Source: Rheinheimera sp. D18 (GTDB taxonomy: Bacteria > Pseudomonadota > Gammaproteobacteria > Enterobacterales > Alteromonadaceae). Taken from it: a stretch of DNA of 64,000 bases. Where the stretch lies: assembly GCF_004345025.1 (NCBI RefSeq), contig NZ_CP037745.1, positions 1,860,001 through 1,924,000 of the forward strand, in the 5' to 3' direction. Shown in pieces: positions 27,918-35,909 of this stretch. The notes under the pieces were generated by a model. It was given only the letters and a program-made list of their open reading frames with translations, searched no databases and was not told the DNA's origin. Position numbers and translations under genes: made by a program. Positions within the stretch are counted from its first letter, which is position 1. Every line of letters begins with the position of its first letter.

Positions 27918-28679
27918 ATGCGATTATTTAGTTATGCTTTAACGCTGTACGCGCTAGTAGTAGGCCATTCGGTTATGGCCGTTAATTTACCCGAGCATAT
28001 AAAAAACATTAAACCCTCTATTGTTGCGATAGGTTTGATGAACCCTACGGCATCACCGCGTATTCAACTACTCGGTACGGGTTTTGTGGTGGGTAACGGC
28101 AAGCAGGTCGCTACTAATTTCCATGTTGTTGCCAAGCGCGCCGACACCACTAAGCTAGAACAATATGTTGTGTTATCAGGCCAAGGTGAAAAAATTGAAG
28201 TACATCCGGTATTACAAACTAGCGAAGACATAGCCCACGATATCGCCCTACTTTCTATTGAAAAAGCTTTACCAGCGTTACGTTTAGCACAAGGCGCAAT
28301 GCTAGCTGAAGGCAGCACTATTAGCTTCACCGGTTATCCTATAACGTCAATACTTGGGCTTTATCCAGCAACGCATCAAGGTATTATTGCTGCCCATACA
28401 CCGGTTGTTATTCCAGCTCAAAATTCCAAAGAATTACAAACACGAACCATACGAGCATTAAAAGAGCCCTATTTAGTATACCAACTTGATGCTACGGCTT
28501 ATCCGGGTAATAGCGGTAGCCCTTTGTTTTCGCTAGACGATGGCAAAGTGATAGCTATTATCAATCGAGTGCATGTTAAATCGACTAAGGAAGCGGTGCT
28601 GTCTAACCCTAGCGGTATTACCTATGCAATTCCGGTTAATTATTTACAAATATTATTAGAGAGCAGTAATAAATCTTGA
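27918..28679 (+). CDS. Secreted trypsin-like serine protease
   Basis: 253 residues from the ATG at 27918, seven bases behind the previous stop. Signal peptide MRLFSYALTLYALVVGHSVMA. The chymotrypsin-fold catalytic triad is visible as His69 (TNFHVV), Asp108 (AHDIALL) and Ser199 (PGNSGSPLF). No PDZ domain follows, so it differs from DegP/DegS. It would act in the periplasm. The gene stop overlaps the prsK start (TTGA). A role in processing PEP-CTERM proteins, or in envelope quality control of EPS export, is inferred only from position. Confidence 0.88.
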   Translation: MRLFSYALTLYALVVGHSVMAVNLPEHIKNIKPSIVAIGLMNPTASPRIQLLGTGFVVGNGKQVATNFHVVAKRADTTKLEQYVVLSGQGEKIEVHPVLQTSEDIAHDIALLSIEKALPALRLAQGAMLAEGSTISFTGYPITSILGLYPATHQGIIAAHTPVVIPAQNSKELQTRTIRALKEPYLVYQLDATAYPGNSGSPLFSLDDGKVIAIINRVHVKSTKEAVLSNPSGITYAIPVNYLQILLESSNKS

Positions 28680-30730
28680 ACGAAAATAGCGTTGATTTGG
28701 TATTAAATATAAGCGCTATCGGCTTTGGTTTAGCCATATGCTGTTACTTGTTTTTATTTTTGTTGTTATTAACTGACAAGGCAGCAAACAGAACTAAGAG
28801 CTTATTACTTACTTTTGCCACGGCTCAAGTTGTTTGGGCGGCATTTTACTTATTTTTTAGCAATCAACCCTTTATTAGTGCTAACTCGGTTGTTATTGAA
28901 TCGGTACGTCATGCTGTGTTGCTGTTATTGCTGTTTTCTTGTCTAAGCAACAGCAATAAGCATTGGCGGCCATTTTTAAGCCAAACTCCGGTGAAATTAA
29001 TGCTACTTGGCATATTCATTTGGGTTGGCGTAAACATTTTTATTTCGCTCGATAGCAGCGTTACGTTTAGTATTAATTTATTGCTTTGTATCGGCCAACT
29101 AGCATTGCTTGAGGCACTGTATCGCCAAGCTGGTCGCTTTGTCTGGCAGTTTAAACCGCTCGTACTTGGGCTGGGTTCACTAATACTGTACGACTTTATT
29201 CTGCTGGCTGAAGCGGCCCTATTTAGTCGGATTGATCCAGAACTTTGGGCCGCTCGCGGCTATATCGCCGTATTAGTATTACCGTTATTAGTTATCGCTA
29301 TTCGCCGTATTCGTTCCTGGGAAATTAACGTTTATGTGTCCAGAGAGATTGTTGTAAACAGCACCATCGTTTTACTGGCCGGTATTTATCTTAGTGCGCT
29401 TGCTTTAGCTGGTTTTTCGATCAAGTTATTTGATCTTAGTTGGAGTGGTTTAATACAGGCGGTATTTGTTGCGGCTGGTTTTTTGCTGCTTGGTGTAGTT
29501 GCGCTATCAGGTAAAATACGCCGTAAATTTAAGGTGTATATTGAAAAAAACTTTTACGCTAATAAGTTTGATTACCGCAGCAAATGGTTAAACCTTAGTC
29601 AATATTTAAAATCAATAAAATTACAACAAGATATTGATTATAAATCGTATTTAACAGCATGGCTTAGTGCTACCGGCTATCAACGTGGTGCATTAGTTAG
29701 GGTGTTTACGCCAGAGCAATTACAACCTCTTGCCTATATTCACCGAGAAGCGGTTAACCCAGACGAACTGAGTTTACTAACCCAATACTGCCTAAGCTAT
29801 ATTCGACCAGGTTGGATCACTGACTTGTCGGATACCAATGATAGCTTCGTGCAATTTAAAGCTAATAAGCTAATCGATGGCCATCTTATTATCCCCATTT
29901 ATGACGAGCAGCAGTTATGGGGCTTGTGTATTATTAATACTCCTAACTCTGAGCGCTTAAAGCTTAACTGGGAACTAAGAGATTACCTCACCATTATCAC
30001 TGAGCAAATAGGTAGCCATTTGCTACTAACTCAGGCGAGTAAAGCGTTAAGTGAAAATGCGCAATTTGCGGCTTTTAGTAGAATGTCAGCGTTTGTGGTA
30101 CACGATTTAAAAAATGTAAAAGCGCAATTAGATTTACTGCTAAATAATAGTAAAAAGCATATGCAAAACCCTGAGTTTATTGCCGATAGTTTTGACACGC
30201 TGGCAGCGATGCAACAACGGCTTGGTAATATGCTATTACAATTAACGGATAAACGTACAGACACCAACACTAGCAGTCGGTTTTCTGCAGCTGATGAGCT
30301 AGAGCAGGTTATTACGCTAAAATGTGCAGTAAAGGCGCCAGTACCCACATTACAAATTAAACAAAACGGCATCTTGTCGCTAGATAAAGAACGCTTTAGT
30401 AGTGTGCTTTATCATCTAATTGACAACGCGCAACATGCAACGCCCGACAGCGGCTCAGTATCTATCACGGTAGATGTAACCGACGATACGTTATGCCCAA
30501 TGCTATGTATTAGTATCGCTGACACCGGTTGCGGTATGAGTGAAGGGTTTATTCGCCAACGGCTATTTAAACCCTTTGACACCACTAAGGGTAACTCTGG
30601 AATGGGTATAGGTGCTTATGATGCACTGCAGTTTGCCCAACAGCATCAGGGGCAGCTTATTGTTACTAGTATTGAAGGAGCAGGTAGTTGTTTTATATTA
30701 AAACTACCTATAGCTACGTCAAGCAATTAG
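28676..30730 (+). CDS. prsK: PEP-CTERM system sensor histidine kinase PrsK
   Basis: 684 residues starting at a TTG overlapping the preceding stop. About eight membrane helices fill residues 1-275, a GAF-like domain covers roughly 310-455, and the kinase core has the phosphoacceptor His476 in FVVHDLKNVKAQLDLL. The ATPase domain has an N box (LIDNAQHATPD), a G1 box (DTGCGMSEGF) and GMGIGAYDALQFAQQHQG. This matches the PrsK family tied to exosortase A. Its normal partner PrsR, a sigma-54-dependent response regulator, usually follows directly but is absent here, since the next gene is a GNAT on the other strand. Confidence 0.93.
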   Translation: MNENSVDLVLNISAIGFGLAICCYLFLFLLLLTDKAANRTKSLLLTFATAQVVWAAFYLFFSNQPFISANSVVIESVRHAVLLLLLFSCLSNSNKHWRPFLSQTPVKLMLLGIFIWVGVNIFISLDSSVTFSINLLLCIGQLALLEALYRQAGRFVWQFKPLVLGLGSLILYDFILLAEAALFSRIDPELWAARGYIAVLVLPLLVIAIRRIRSWEINVYVSREIVVNSTIVLLAGIYLSALALAGFSIKLFDLSWSGLIQAVFVAAGFLLLGVVALSGKIRRKFKVYIEKNFYANKFDYRSKWLNLSQYLKSIKLQQDIDYKSYLTAWLSATGYQRGALVRVFTPEQLQPLAYIHREAVNPDELSLLTQYCLSYIRPGWITDLSDTNDSFVQFKANKLIDGHLIIPIYDEQQLWGLCIINTPNSERLKLNWELRDYLTIITEQIGSHLLLTQASKALSENAQFAAFSRMSAFVVHDLKNVKAQLDLLLNNSKKHMQNPEFIADSFDTLAAMQQRLGNMLLQLTDKRTDTNTSSRFSAADELEQVITLKCAVKAPVPTLQIKQNGILSLDKERFSSVLYHLIDNAQHATPDSGSVSITVDVTDDTLCPMLCISIADTGCGMSEGFIRQRLFKPFDTTKGNSGMGIGAYDALQFAQQHQGQLIVTSIEGAGSCFILKLPIATSSN

Positions 30731-30768
30731 CGCTGCCAGTGTTATAAAACAGGCGGCGTTAATTCATT

Positions 30769-31269
30769 TTAGCTACCCGATATACTTTGTTTAGCTAGGC
30801 TTTTTAATTGTTCGCCTGTAAGCCGATTAATGCGCCAATCATCTAGCATTACCGCGCCTTGTGCCTGATAAAAATCAATGGCGCTTTGGTTCCAATCAAG
30901 TACTGACCACTCTAACCTACCGCAGCCCCGCTCTACTGCTAACTTTGCAAGATAACTGAGTAACGCTTTACCTAAACCTTTACCACGGTATTCTGGGGCA
31001 ACAAATAAATCCTCTAGGTAAATACCCGGTTTTGCTAAAAACGTTGAGTAGTTATGAAAAAACAAGGCAAAACCTGCCGCTTGCTGCTGATATTCTGCAA
31101 TCAGTACTTCTGCATAAGGTTTTTCACTAAACAGCGTATTGGTTAGCGTTTCTTCGGTTGCGATTACTTGATCTGTTAGTTTTTCATACTCAGCTAAACC
31201 CTGAATAAAAGCCAATATTTTTGGTATATCCTTAAGCTCAGCTAAGCGTATTTTAATATTATGTGACAT
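30769..31269 (-). CDS. GNAT N-acetyltransferase, diamine/thialysine type
   Basis: 166 residues. The GNAT domain has the acetyl-CoA-binding motif APEYRGKGLGKALLSYL near 91-107 and the SAT1-like features YLEDLFV near 84-90, LEWSVLDWNQSAIDFY near 121-136 and a closing RINRLTGEQL. This is the spermidine/thialysine acetyltransferase branch, which acetylates small amines with acetyl-CoA. It is convergent with prsK, and an inverted repeat upstream separates it from fadE. Confidence 0.87.
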   Translation of the reverse strand: MSHNIKIRLAELKDIPKILAFIQGLAEYEKLTDQVIATEETLTNTLFSEKPYAEVLIAEYQQQAAGFALFFHNYSTFLAKPGIYLEDLFVAPEYRGKGLGKALLSYLAKLAVERGCGRLEWSVLDWNQSAIDFYQAQGAVMLDDWRINRLTGEQLKSLAKQSISGS

Positions 31270-31289
31270 AAGGTTTCCTTAAAATAAAC

Positions 31290-31320
31290 ACGCCGGCGGT
31301 GTATTTAACCCAGCCGGCGT
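31290..31320. terminator. GC-rich hairpin terminator
   Basis: The arms ACGCCGGC and GCCGGCGT surround a 15-base loop, with AAA on one side and TTT on the other. It lies immediately downstream of fadE (minus strand). Confidence 0.65.
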
Positions 31321-31338
31321 TTAACAAAAGCAGTTTAT

Positions 31339-33654
31339 TTAAACTACTTCAGCTGATGTTATACCCATAGCTTCTAATGTACCGGCTTTAAAGCTATCAA
31401 CACTAATCGCGTTAAAACGTAGTTTATTCATTTTGGTTAATTGCTCTGCTTCTGCGACGTTAATAACCTCAGCAGCTAAAGCTTGCTCGATGGTTTGCAA
31501 CAAAGGCTGCTTGCGTGGCAAGGTGCCAGCGCGCTGCGCTTGGTAAATTTTCTTCATTAATGGCTGAGCAGCATACATAGCAATAAACGCATTTTCCATT
31601 AAACCGGTTGGGTCTTGCTCGTCTTCGCCGATATAACATAAATGAGTAATACGGTCGCGCACTACGCCAGGTTTAGATAATGCTTCACAAATTTGTACGG
31701 CAATAGCGTCATTTGGCATTTTATAACCAATACCAAATGGGAATACCAAGCTGCGTAATAACCTTGCTACTACACGATTAGGGAAGTTGACAAAGAAGCC
31801 ATCAAACGCGCGGCCTATTTCAAATAACGCACGCTGTAAGTTGTAATGAACAAACGGTAAATCACCTTGCTGACGGCCATTGTCTTCGTAAAACTTCAAT
31901 ACCGCTGAAGCAATATACAGCTGGCTTAATACATCGGCCAAGCGTGCTGACAACATCTCTCGACGTTTTAATTCTCCGCCCAAAATCAGCATTGAAAAGT
32001 CTGCACTTAATGCCAACGCTCGGCTCATTCGGCTTAACTGTTTATAGTATTTTGCTGTTTCACCTGATACTGGTGCAGAGTTAAACGCCCCTGCGGTTAA
32101 CCCCTGCCATAACGCGCCAAAAGTATTACCTAGTGCAAAACCTATATGTTTTAACAATAAACTGTCGAACTGCTTTAAACCTTGTTCAGCATCTGGATTA
32201 GCCGCCGCTTCAAGCTCTGCCAATACATAAGGATGACACCGGGTTGCACCCTGACCAAAAATCATCAGGTTACGGGTTAGAATATTGGCACCTTCTACCG
32301 TAATCGAAATAGGAATACCCATATAACCATGCGCTAGGTAATTTTTCGGCCCACATTGAATGGCTTTACCGGCGTGAATATCAAAGGCGTCATTCATTAA
32401 CGTACGCGACATTTCTGTCATATGGTATTTGGCAATGGCGGTTACGACACTTGGGCTAAGTTTCATATCAATAGCACCTGCGGTCATTACCCGCATCGCT
32501 TCTAAGCCGTAGGTTAAACCACCAATACGAGCTAAAGCCTCTTGCACACCTTCAAACTTGCCAATTGACATACCAAATTGCTGTCGCACATAACCGTAAG
32601 CACCTGTCATACGCGTGGCGATATGGCCGGTTGCAGTGGCCAATGCCGGCAAACTAATGCCGCGCCCAGCAGATAAACACTCTACCAGCATACGCCAACC
32701 ACGACCGGCATACTCTGGCCCACCAATAATCCAATCTAGCGGAATAAATACGCCTTTACCGTAGGTCGTGCCGTTCATAAATGCCATATTCATTGGGAAA
32801 TGCCGATCACCAATTTCAACACCCTCATGGCTCGTTGGGATCAGCGCACAGGTAATGCCTAATTCGTCTTTGTCACCTAACAAATGCTCAGGATCGTATA
32901 GTTTAAAGGCTAAACCAAGTACCGTAGCCACAGGGGCTAAGGTGATATAACGCTTATCCCAGTTAAGCCGAATACCCAGCACTTCTTTGCCGTCATGTAT
33001 ACCATTGCATACCACACCCGTGTCGGGAATACTGCCAGCATCAGAACCAGCTTCAGGGCCCGTTAGCGCAAAACACGGTACGTCAGTACCATTAGCTAAA
33101 GTGGGTAACCACTGATCTTTTTGTGCTTGCGTACCATAGTGCATTAATAGCTCACCAGGGCCTAACGAATTCGGCACCATTATAGTAACCGCGGCAGTTA
33201 AGCTACGCGTGGCAATACGTGACACTATGGTTGAGTTGGCAATAGCCGAAAACTCTCTACCGCCATAAGCTTTAGGAATAATCATCGCAAAGAAGCCTTC
33301 GCGTTTGATAAAATCCCATACCTCTTTGGGTAAATCGCGCTGCTCTTGCACAATTTTATAGTCATCTAACATTTTTAGCAGCGTTTCTACTTGGTTATCC
33401 ATAAACGCTTGCTCGGTAGAGTTTAACTCTGCCTTAGGAAAGCTATGCAACTTATGCCAGTCTGGCTTGCCCTGAAACAAATCACCATCCCACCAAACAT
33501 CCCCCGCCTCCATTGCTTCGCGTTCAGTATCTGATAGCGGCGGCAGTATCTTTTTAAATACCGCAAAAATAGGTTTAGTAATTAAACTGCGGCGAATATC
33601 CGCCACACCAAAAATTATCGCAAGGGCAACGACTAAGATTAATAGCACTAACAT
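31339..33654 (-). CDS. fadE: Acyl-CoA dehydrogenase FadE
   Basis: 771 residues from the ATG at 33654 with a strong GGAAGG site; the long size matches E. coli FadE, not the 380-residue dehydrogenases. An N-terminal hydrophobic helix (MLVLLILVVALAIIFGV) is followed by the acyl-CoA dehydrogenase domains: IIPKAYGG near 122, FALTGPEAGSDAGSIPDTG near 195-213 (FAD/substrate loop) and TVEGANILTRNLMIFGQGA near 435. A FadE-specific C-terminal domain covers about 500-770. The enzyme performs the first oxidation of fatty-acyl-CoA beta-oxidation at the membrane. It follows the TetR regulator after one base, so the two form one operon. Confidence 0.95.
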   Translation of the reverse strand: MLVLLILVVALAIIFGVADIRRSLITKPIFAVFKKILPPLSDTEREAMEAGDVWWDGDLFQGKPDWHKLHSFPKAELNSTEQAFMDNQVETLLKMLDDYKIVQEQRDLPKEVWDFIKREGFFAMIIPKAYGGREFSAIANSTIVSRIATRSLTAAVTIMVPNSLGPGELLMHYGTQAQKDQWLPTLANGTDVPCFALTGPEAGSDAGSIPDTGVVCNGIHDGKEVLGIRLNWDKRYITLAPVATVLGLAFKLYDPEHLLGDKDELGITCALIPTSHEGVEIGDRHFPMNMAFMNGTTYGKGVFIPLDWIIGGPEYAGRGWRMLVECLSAGRGISLPALATATGHIATRMTGAYGYVRQQFGMSIGKFEGVQEALARIGGLTYGLEAMRVMTAGAIDMKLSPSVVTAIAKYHMTEMSRTLMNDAFDIHAGKAIQCGPKNYLAHGYMGIPISITVEGANILTRNLMIFGQGATRCHPYVLAELEAAANPDAEQGLKQFDSLLLKHIGFALGNTFGALWQGLTAGAFNSAPVSGETAKYYKQLSRMSRALALSADFSMLILGGELKRREMLSARLADVLSQLYIASAVLKFYEDNGRQQGDLPFVHYNLQRALFEIGRAFDGFFVNFPNRVVARLLRSLVFPFGIGYKMPNDAIAVQICEALSKPGVVRDRITHLCYIGEDEQDPTGLMENAFIAMYAAQPLMKKIYQAQRAGTLPRKQPLLQTIEQALAAEVINVAEAEQLTKMNKLRFNAISVDSFKAGTLEAMGITSAEVV

Positions 33655-33655
33655 A

Positions 33656-34342
33656 TTACCTTCCTTCACTCGCCAACATAGGCGCGGTTTGACTGATATG
33701 AGCAACTTGGGGTATAGGTGCAGCTATCGCTGCAGACAAATACGGTAACAAGCGTAAAATTACGCCTTCAATATCTACTTTTTCATTAAAATCAGCTTTA
33801 GCAATTTCGGCTAATGCTTCGTTAGATGCCATGGTAAACACCACAGTACCGAGTGAAAAATGTAAGCGCCAGAACAGTTCACTGGCCGGTAAATCTGGGC
33901 AAGCTTGTTGTACTAGCTGTACTAGCTTATCTAACACTCGGCCATAGTTTTGGTTGAAAAACCAACGCAAATGTCCTTGTACATCGGTATACCCTCTGCC
34001 TAATAGCTGCAAAAATATACGAGTACCATTTTGATGCACCTTATTTAACTCGAGTAACGGTTTAACAAATACTGATAACACCTGAGCTAAACTATTGGGC
34101 TGACGTGTAGCCAGCAAACGGGTAAATTCTTGATCTAACCTTGGCATTAACACTAATAAATAGCGTTGCAACACCGCTTGGATCAGCTCTTTTTTTGAAC
34201 CGAAATGGTAATTAACCGATGCTAAATTCACTTCGGCCAAGCTAGTAATTTGCCGCAGCGATGTGTCATTAAAGCCGGTTTCGGCAAATAAATTTTGCGC
34301 CGCATCAAGAATTTTATGTTGGGTACTGTGTTTACTTGCCAT
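33656..34342 (-). CDS. TetR-family regulator, PsrA-like
   Basis: 228 residues from the ATG at 34342; a TTG two codons earlier is possible. The N-terminal helix-turn-helix is typical of TetR: ILDAAQNLFAETGFNDTSLR, then LASVNYHFGSKKELIQAVL. A ligand-binding domain of about 170 residues follows. It is cotranscribed with fadE. PsrA proteins of this type repress fatty-acid oxidation genes, release DNA on binding long-chain acyl-CoA or fatty acid, and recognise CAAAC/GTTTG repeats such as those just upstream. The name PsrA is inferred from context and the operator. Confidence 0.82.
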   Translation of the reverse strand: MASKHSTQHKILDAAQNLFAETGFNDTSLRQITSLAEVNLASVNYHFGSKKELIQAVLQRYLLVLMPRLDQEFTRLLATRQPNSLAQVLSVFVKPLLELNKVHQNGTRIFLQLLGRGYTDVQGHLRWFFNQNYGRVLDKLVQLVQQACPDLPASELFWRLHFSLGTVVFTMASNEALAEIAKADFNEKVDIEGVILRLLPYLSAAIAAPIPQVAHISQTAPMLASEGR

Positions 34343-34343
34343 A

Positions 34344-34387
34344 TTCAAACCATCAATTTAAACACCTGTTTGAAATGTACGTTTGAA
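34344..34387. promoter_or_regulatory. PsrA-like operator cluster upstream of the tetR-fadE operon
   Basis: TTCAAAC at 34344-34350, the dyad AAAC-acct-GTTT at 34360-34371 and GTTTGAA at 34381-34387 form nested inverted repeats just before the regulator start. They match the CAAAC-N2-4-GTTTG type of site bound by PsrA, pointing to autorepression together with control of fadE. Confidence 0.6.
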
Positions 34388-34571
34388 TTAAAACACTGTC
34401 AAGTAGCAAACCGCAATCTGGTCGTACCTGAGGCGCTTTTATGACGATAATTGTATTTAGCCAGATCAACACAGCGATATATGCCGCTTTTCTATAGTTA
34501 CGTTACCTTGTATTGCACCGCTATATGCTTAAACTAATGCTTAACACCTTACCGTTTTTAAGGAGCCATTA

Positions 34572-35828
34572 TTGTCTGCAATAAAAACTAAACCTGCCGA
34601 TTTAAAACTTGGTTATGCTATTAAGTTACCCAGCGGTTGGTTAAAACATCCTTTTTTATCCGCTAATATGGTCATTGAAAACATGCAACAGCTGCAGATA
34701 ATTCGTTCATTAAACTTAGAATATGTACTGTTTTATCCTGATAAAAGTAAAAAAGTTGATATGCCTAATGAGCTTAGTGATGATGAAGCTGCCAGTTTCA
34801 ATATGGCCGCCAGTGAAGCTCAGGTTAAAATGCAGCAAGAAAAAATGCAGCGTATCGAGCAAGCTAAAGCTAATCGCCGTGACATTCAGCGTACAGAAAA
34901 GGCATATGCCCAATCATTATTGCAGGTAAGAAGCGTGATGAGTAAGGTGCAAAGTCGGCCACTGAATGCAATTAACGATGCTACTAGCTTAATTAGTGCT
35001 ATGACGGATATTTTACTTGGTTCTAATTCAGTAGTTCTGCATTTAATTGCTGCACCAAATAAAGAACAAGAAGGCCTATATTACCATTCTCTTAACGTCG
35101 CCACGTTATCAATGATGTTAGCAAAAAATCTTAATATGTCAGCCGAACAAATTAAAACTGTAGGCTTAGGTGCGTTATTTCATGATATTGGCAAACTAAA
35201 AATACCTTCGCAAATACTTAGAAAGGTATCAGCACTAACACCGCCTGAGCAAAACCTGCTAAAAATGCATACTAAATATGGTTTAGATTTAGTGGGTTTA
35301 ACTGACAACTTCCCACTAGATGCATGGCCCATTATTGAACAACACCATGAATATATAGACGGCAGCGGTTACCCTAAGGCATTAAAAGAACACAGTATTG
35401 ATCCACTAGCTAAACTTGTTGCGATAGTAAATGAATTTGATAACCTATGTCATCCTTGCGATACCAGTAAAGCTCGTTCGCCGCACAATGCCTTAGCTTA
35501 TATGTACCGCAGCTTGAACGGCAAACTAGCAGAACGCGAAATGCGGGTAATGATTAAAATGATGGGCATTTATCCGCCCGGCACCATCGTTTATCTATCT
35601 GATAAAAGATTGGCTATTGTTATGTCTGTAAATAGCAGCAACCTACTCTGCCCTAACGTATTAATATATGACGCCGATGTACCTAGGCTTGAAGCACCTA
35701 TTATCGCCTTAGAGCTAGACAAACTTCGCATCAGTAAGGTGGTTAGTCTGCAGGCTTTACCACCGCATGTCGCGGCCTATCTTAACCCAAGAGCTCAGAT
35801 TAACTATCATATTCAGGGTAAGCCTTAA
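34572..35828 (+). CDS. HD-GYP domain cyclic di-GMP phosphodiesterase
   Basis: 418 residues starting at a TTG with GGAG upstream. A DUF3391-type N-terminal domain covers about 1-120, ending in a charged helix (MQQEKMQRIEQAKANRR). The HD-GYP domain has YHSLNVATLS near 171-180, HDIGK at 204-208 (metal ligands His204 and Asp205), QHHE near 257-260 and GSGYP at 264-268. All catalytic motifs are intact, so it should hydrolyse c-di-GMP. Lower c-di-GMP usually reduces EPS output and attachment, which makes it a possible counterweight to the locus to its left, although it is not in that operon. Confidence 0.92.
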   Translation: MSAIKTKPADLKLGYAIKLPSGWLKHPFLSANMVIENMQQLQIIRSLNLEYVLFYPDKSKKVDMPNELSDDEAASFNMAASEAQVKMQQEKMQRIEQAKANRRDIQRTEKAYAQSLLQVRSVMSKVQSRPLNAINDATSLISAMTDILLGSNSVVLHLIAAPNKEQEGLYYHSLNVATLSMMLAKNLNMSAEQIKTVGLGALFHDIGKLKIPSQILRKVSALTPPEQNLLKMHTKYGLDLVGLTDNFPLDAWPIIEQHHEYIDGSGYPKALKEHSIDPLAKLVAIVNEFDNLCHPCDTSKARSPHNALAYMYRSLNGKLAEREMRVMIKMMGIYPPGTIVYLSDKRLAIVMSVNSSNLLCPNVLIYDADVPRLEAPIIALELDKLRISKVVSLQALPPHVAAYLNPRAQINYHIQGKP

Positions 35829-35837
35829 CTAACAAAA

Positions 35838-35871
35838 ACAGGGTTGCAGCCTAGTAGACTGTAACCCTGTA
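35838..35871. terminator. Hairpin between the convergent HD-GYP and DPP-IV genes
   Basis: A 12-pair stem (ACAGGGTTGCAG with CTGTAACCCTGT, one G-U pair) with a 9-base loop. A second short hairpin (CGGCTTA/TAAGCCG, 35876-35891) follows. There is no long T-run, so termination strength is uncertain. Confidence 0.55.
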
Positions 35872-35909
35872 TCACCGGCTTATGTAAGCCGTATTAATAA
35901 TGGCTTAAC

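Noticed and set aside
34716-34929. Short frames on both strands inside the HD-GYP gene
   Set aside because: Shadows of the real reading frame, without ribosome sites.
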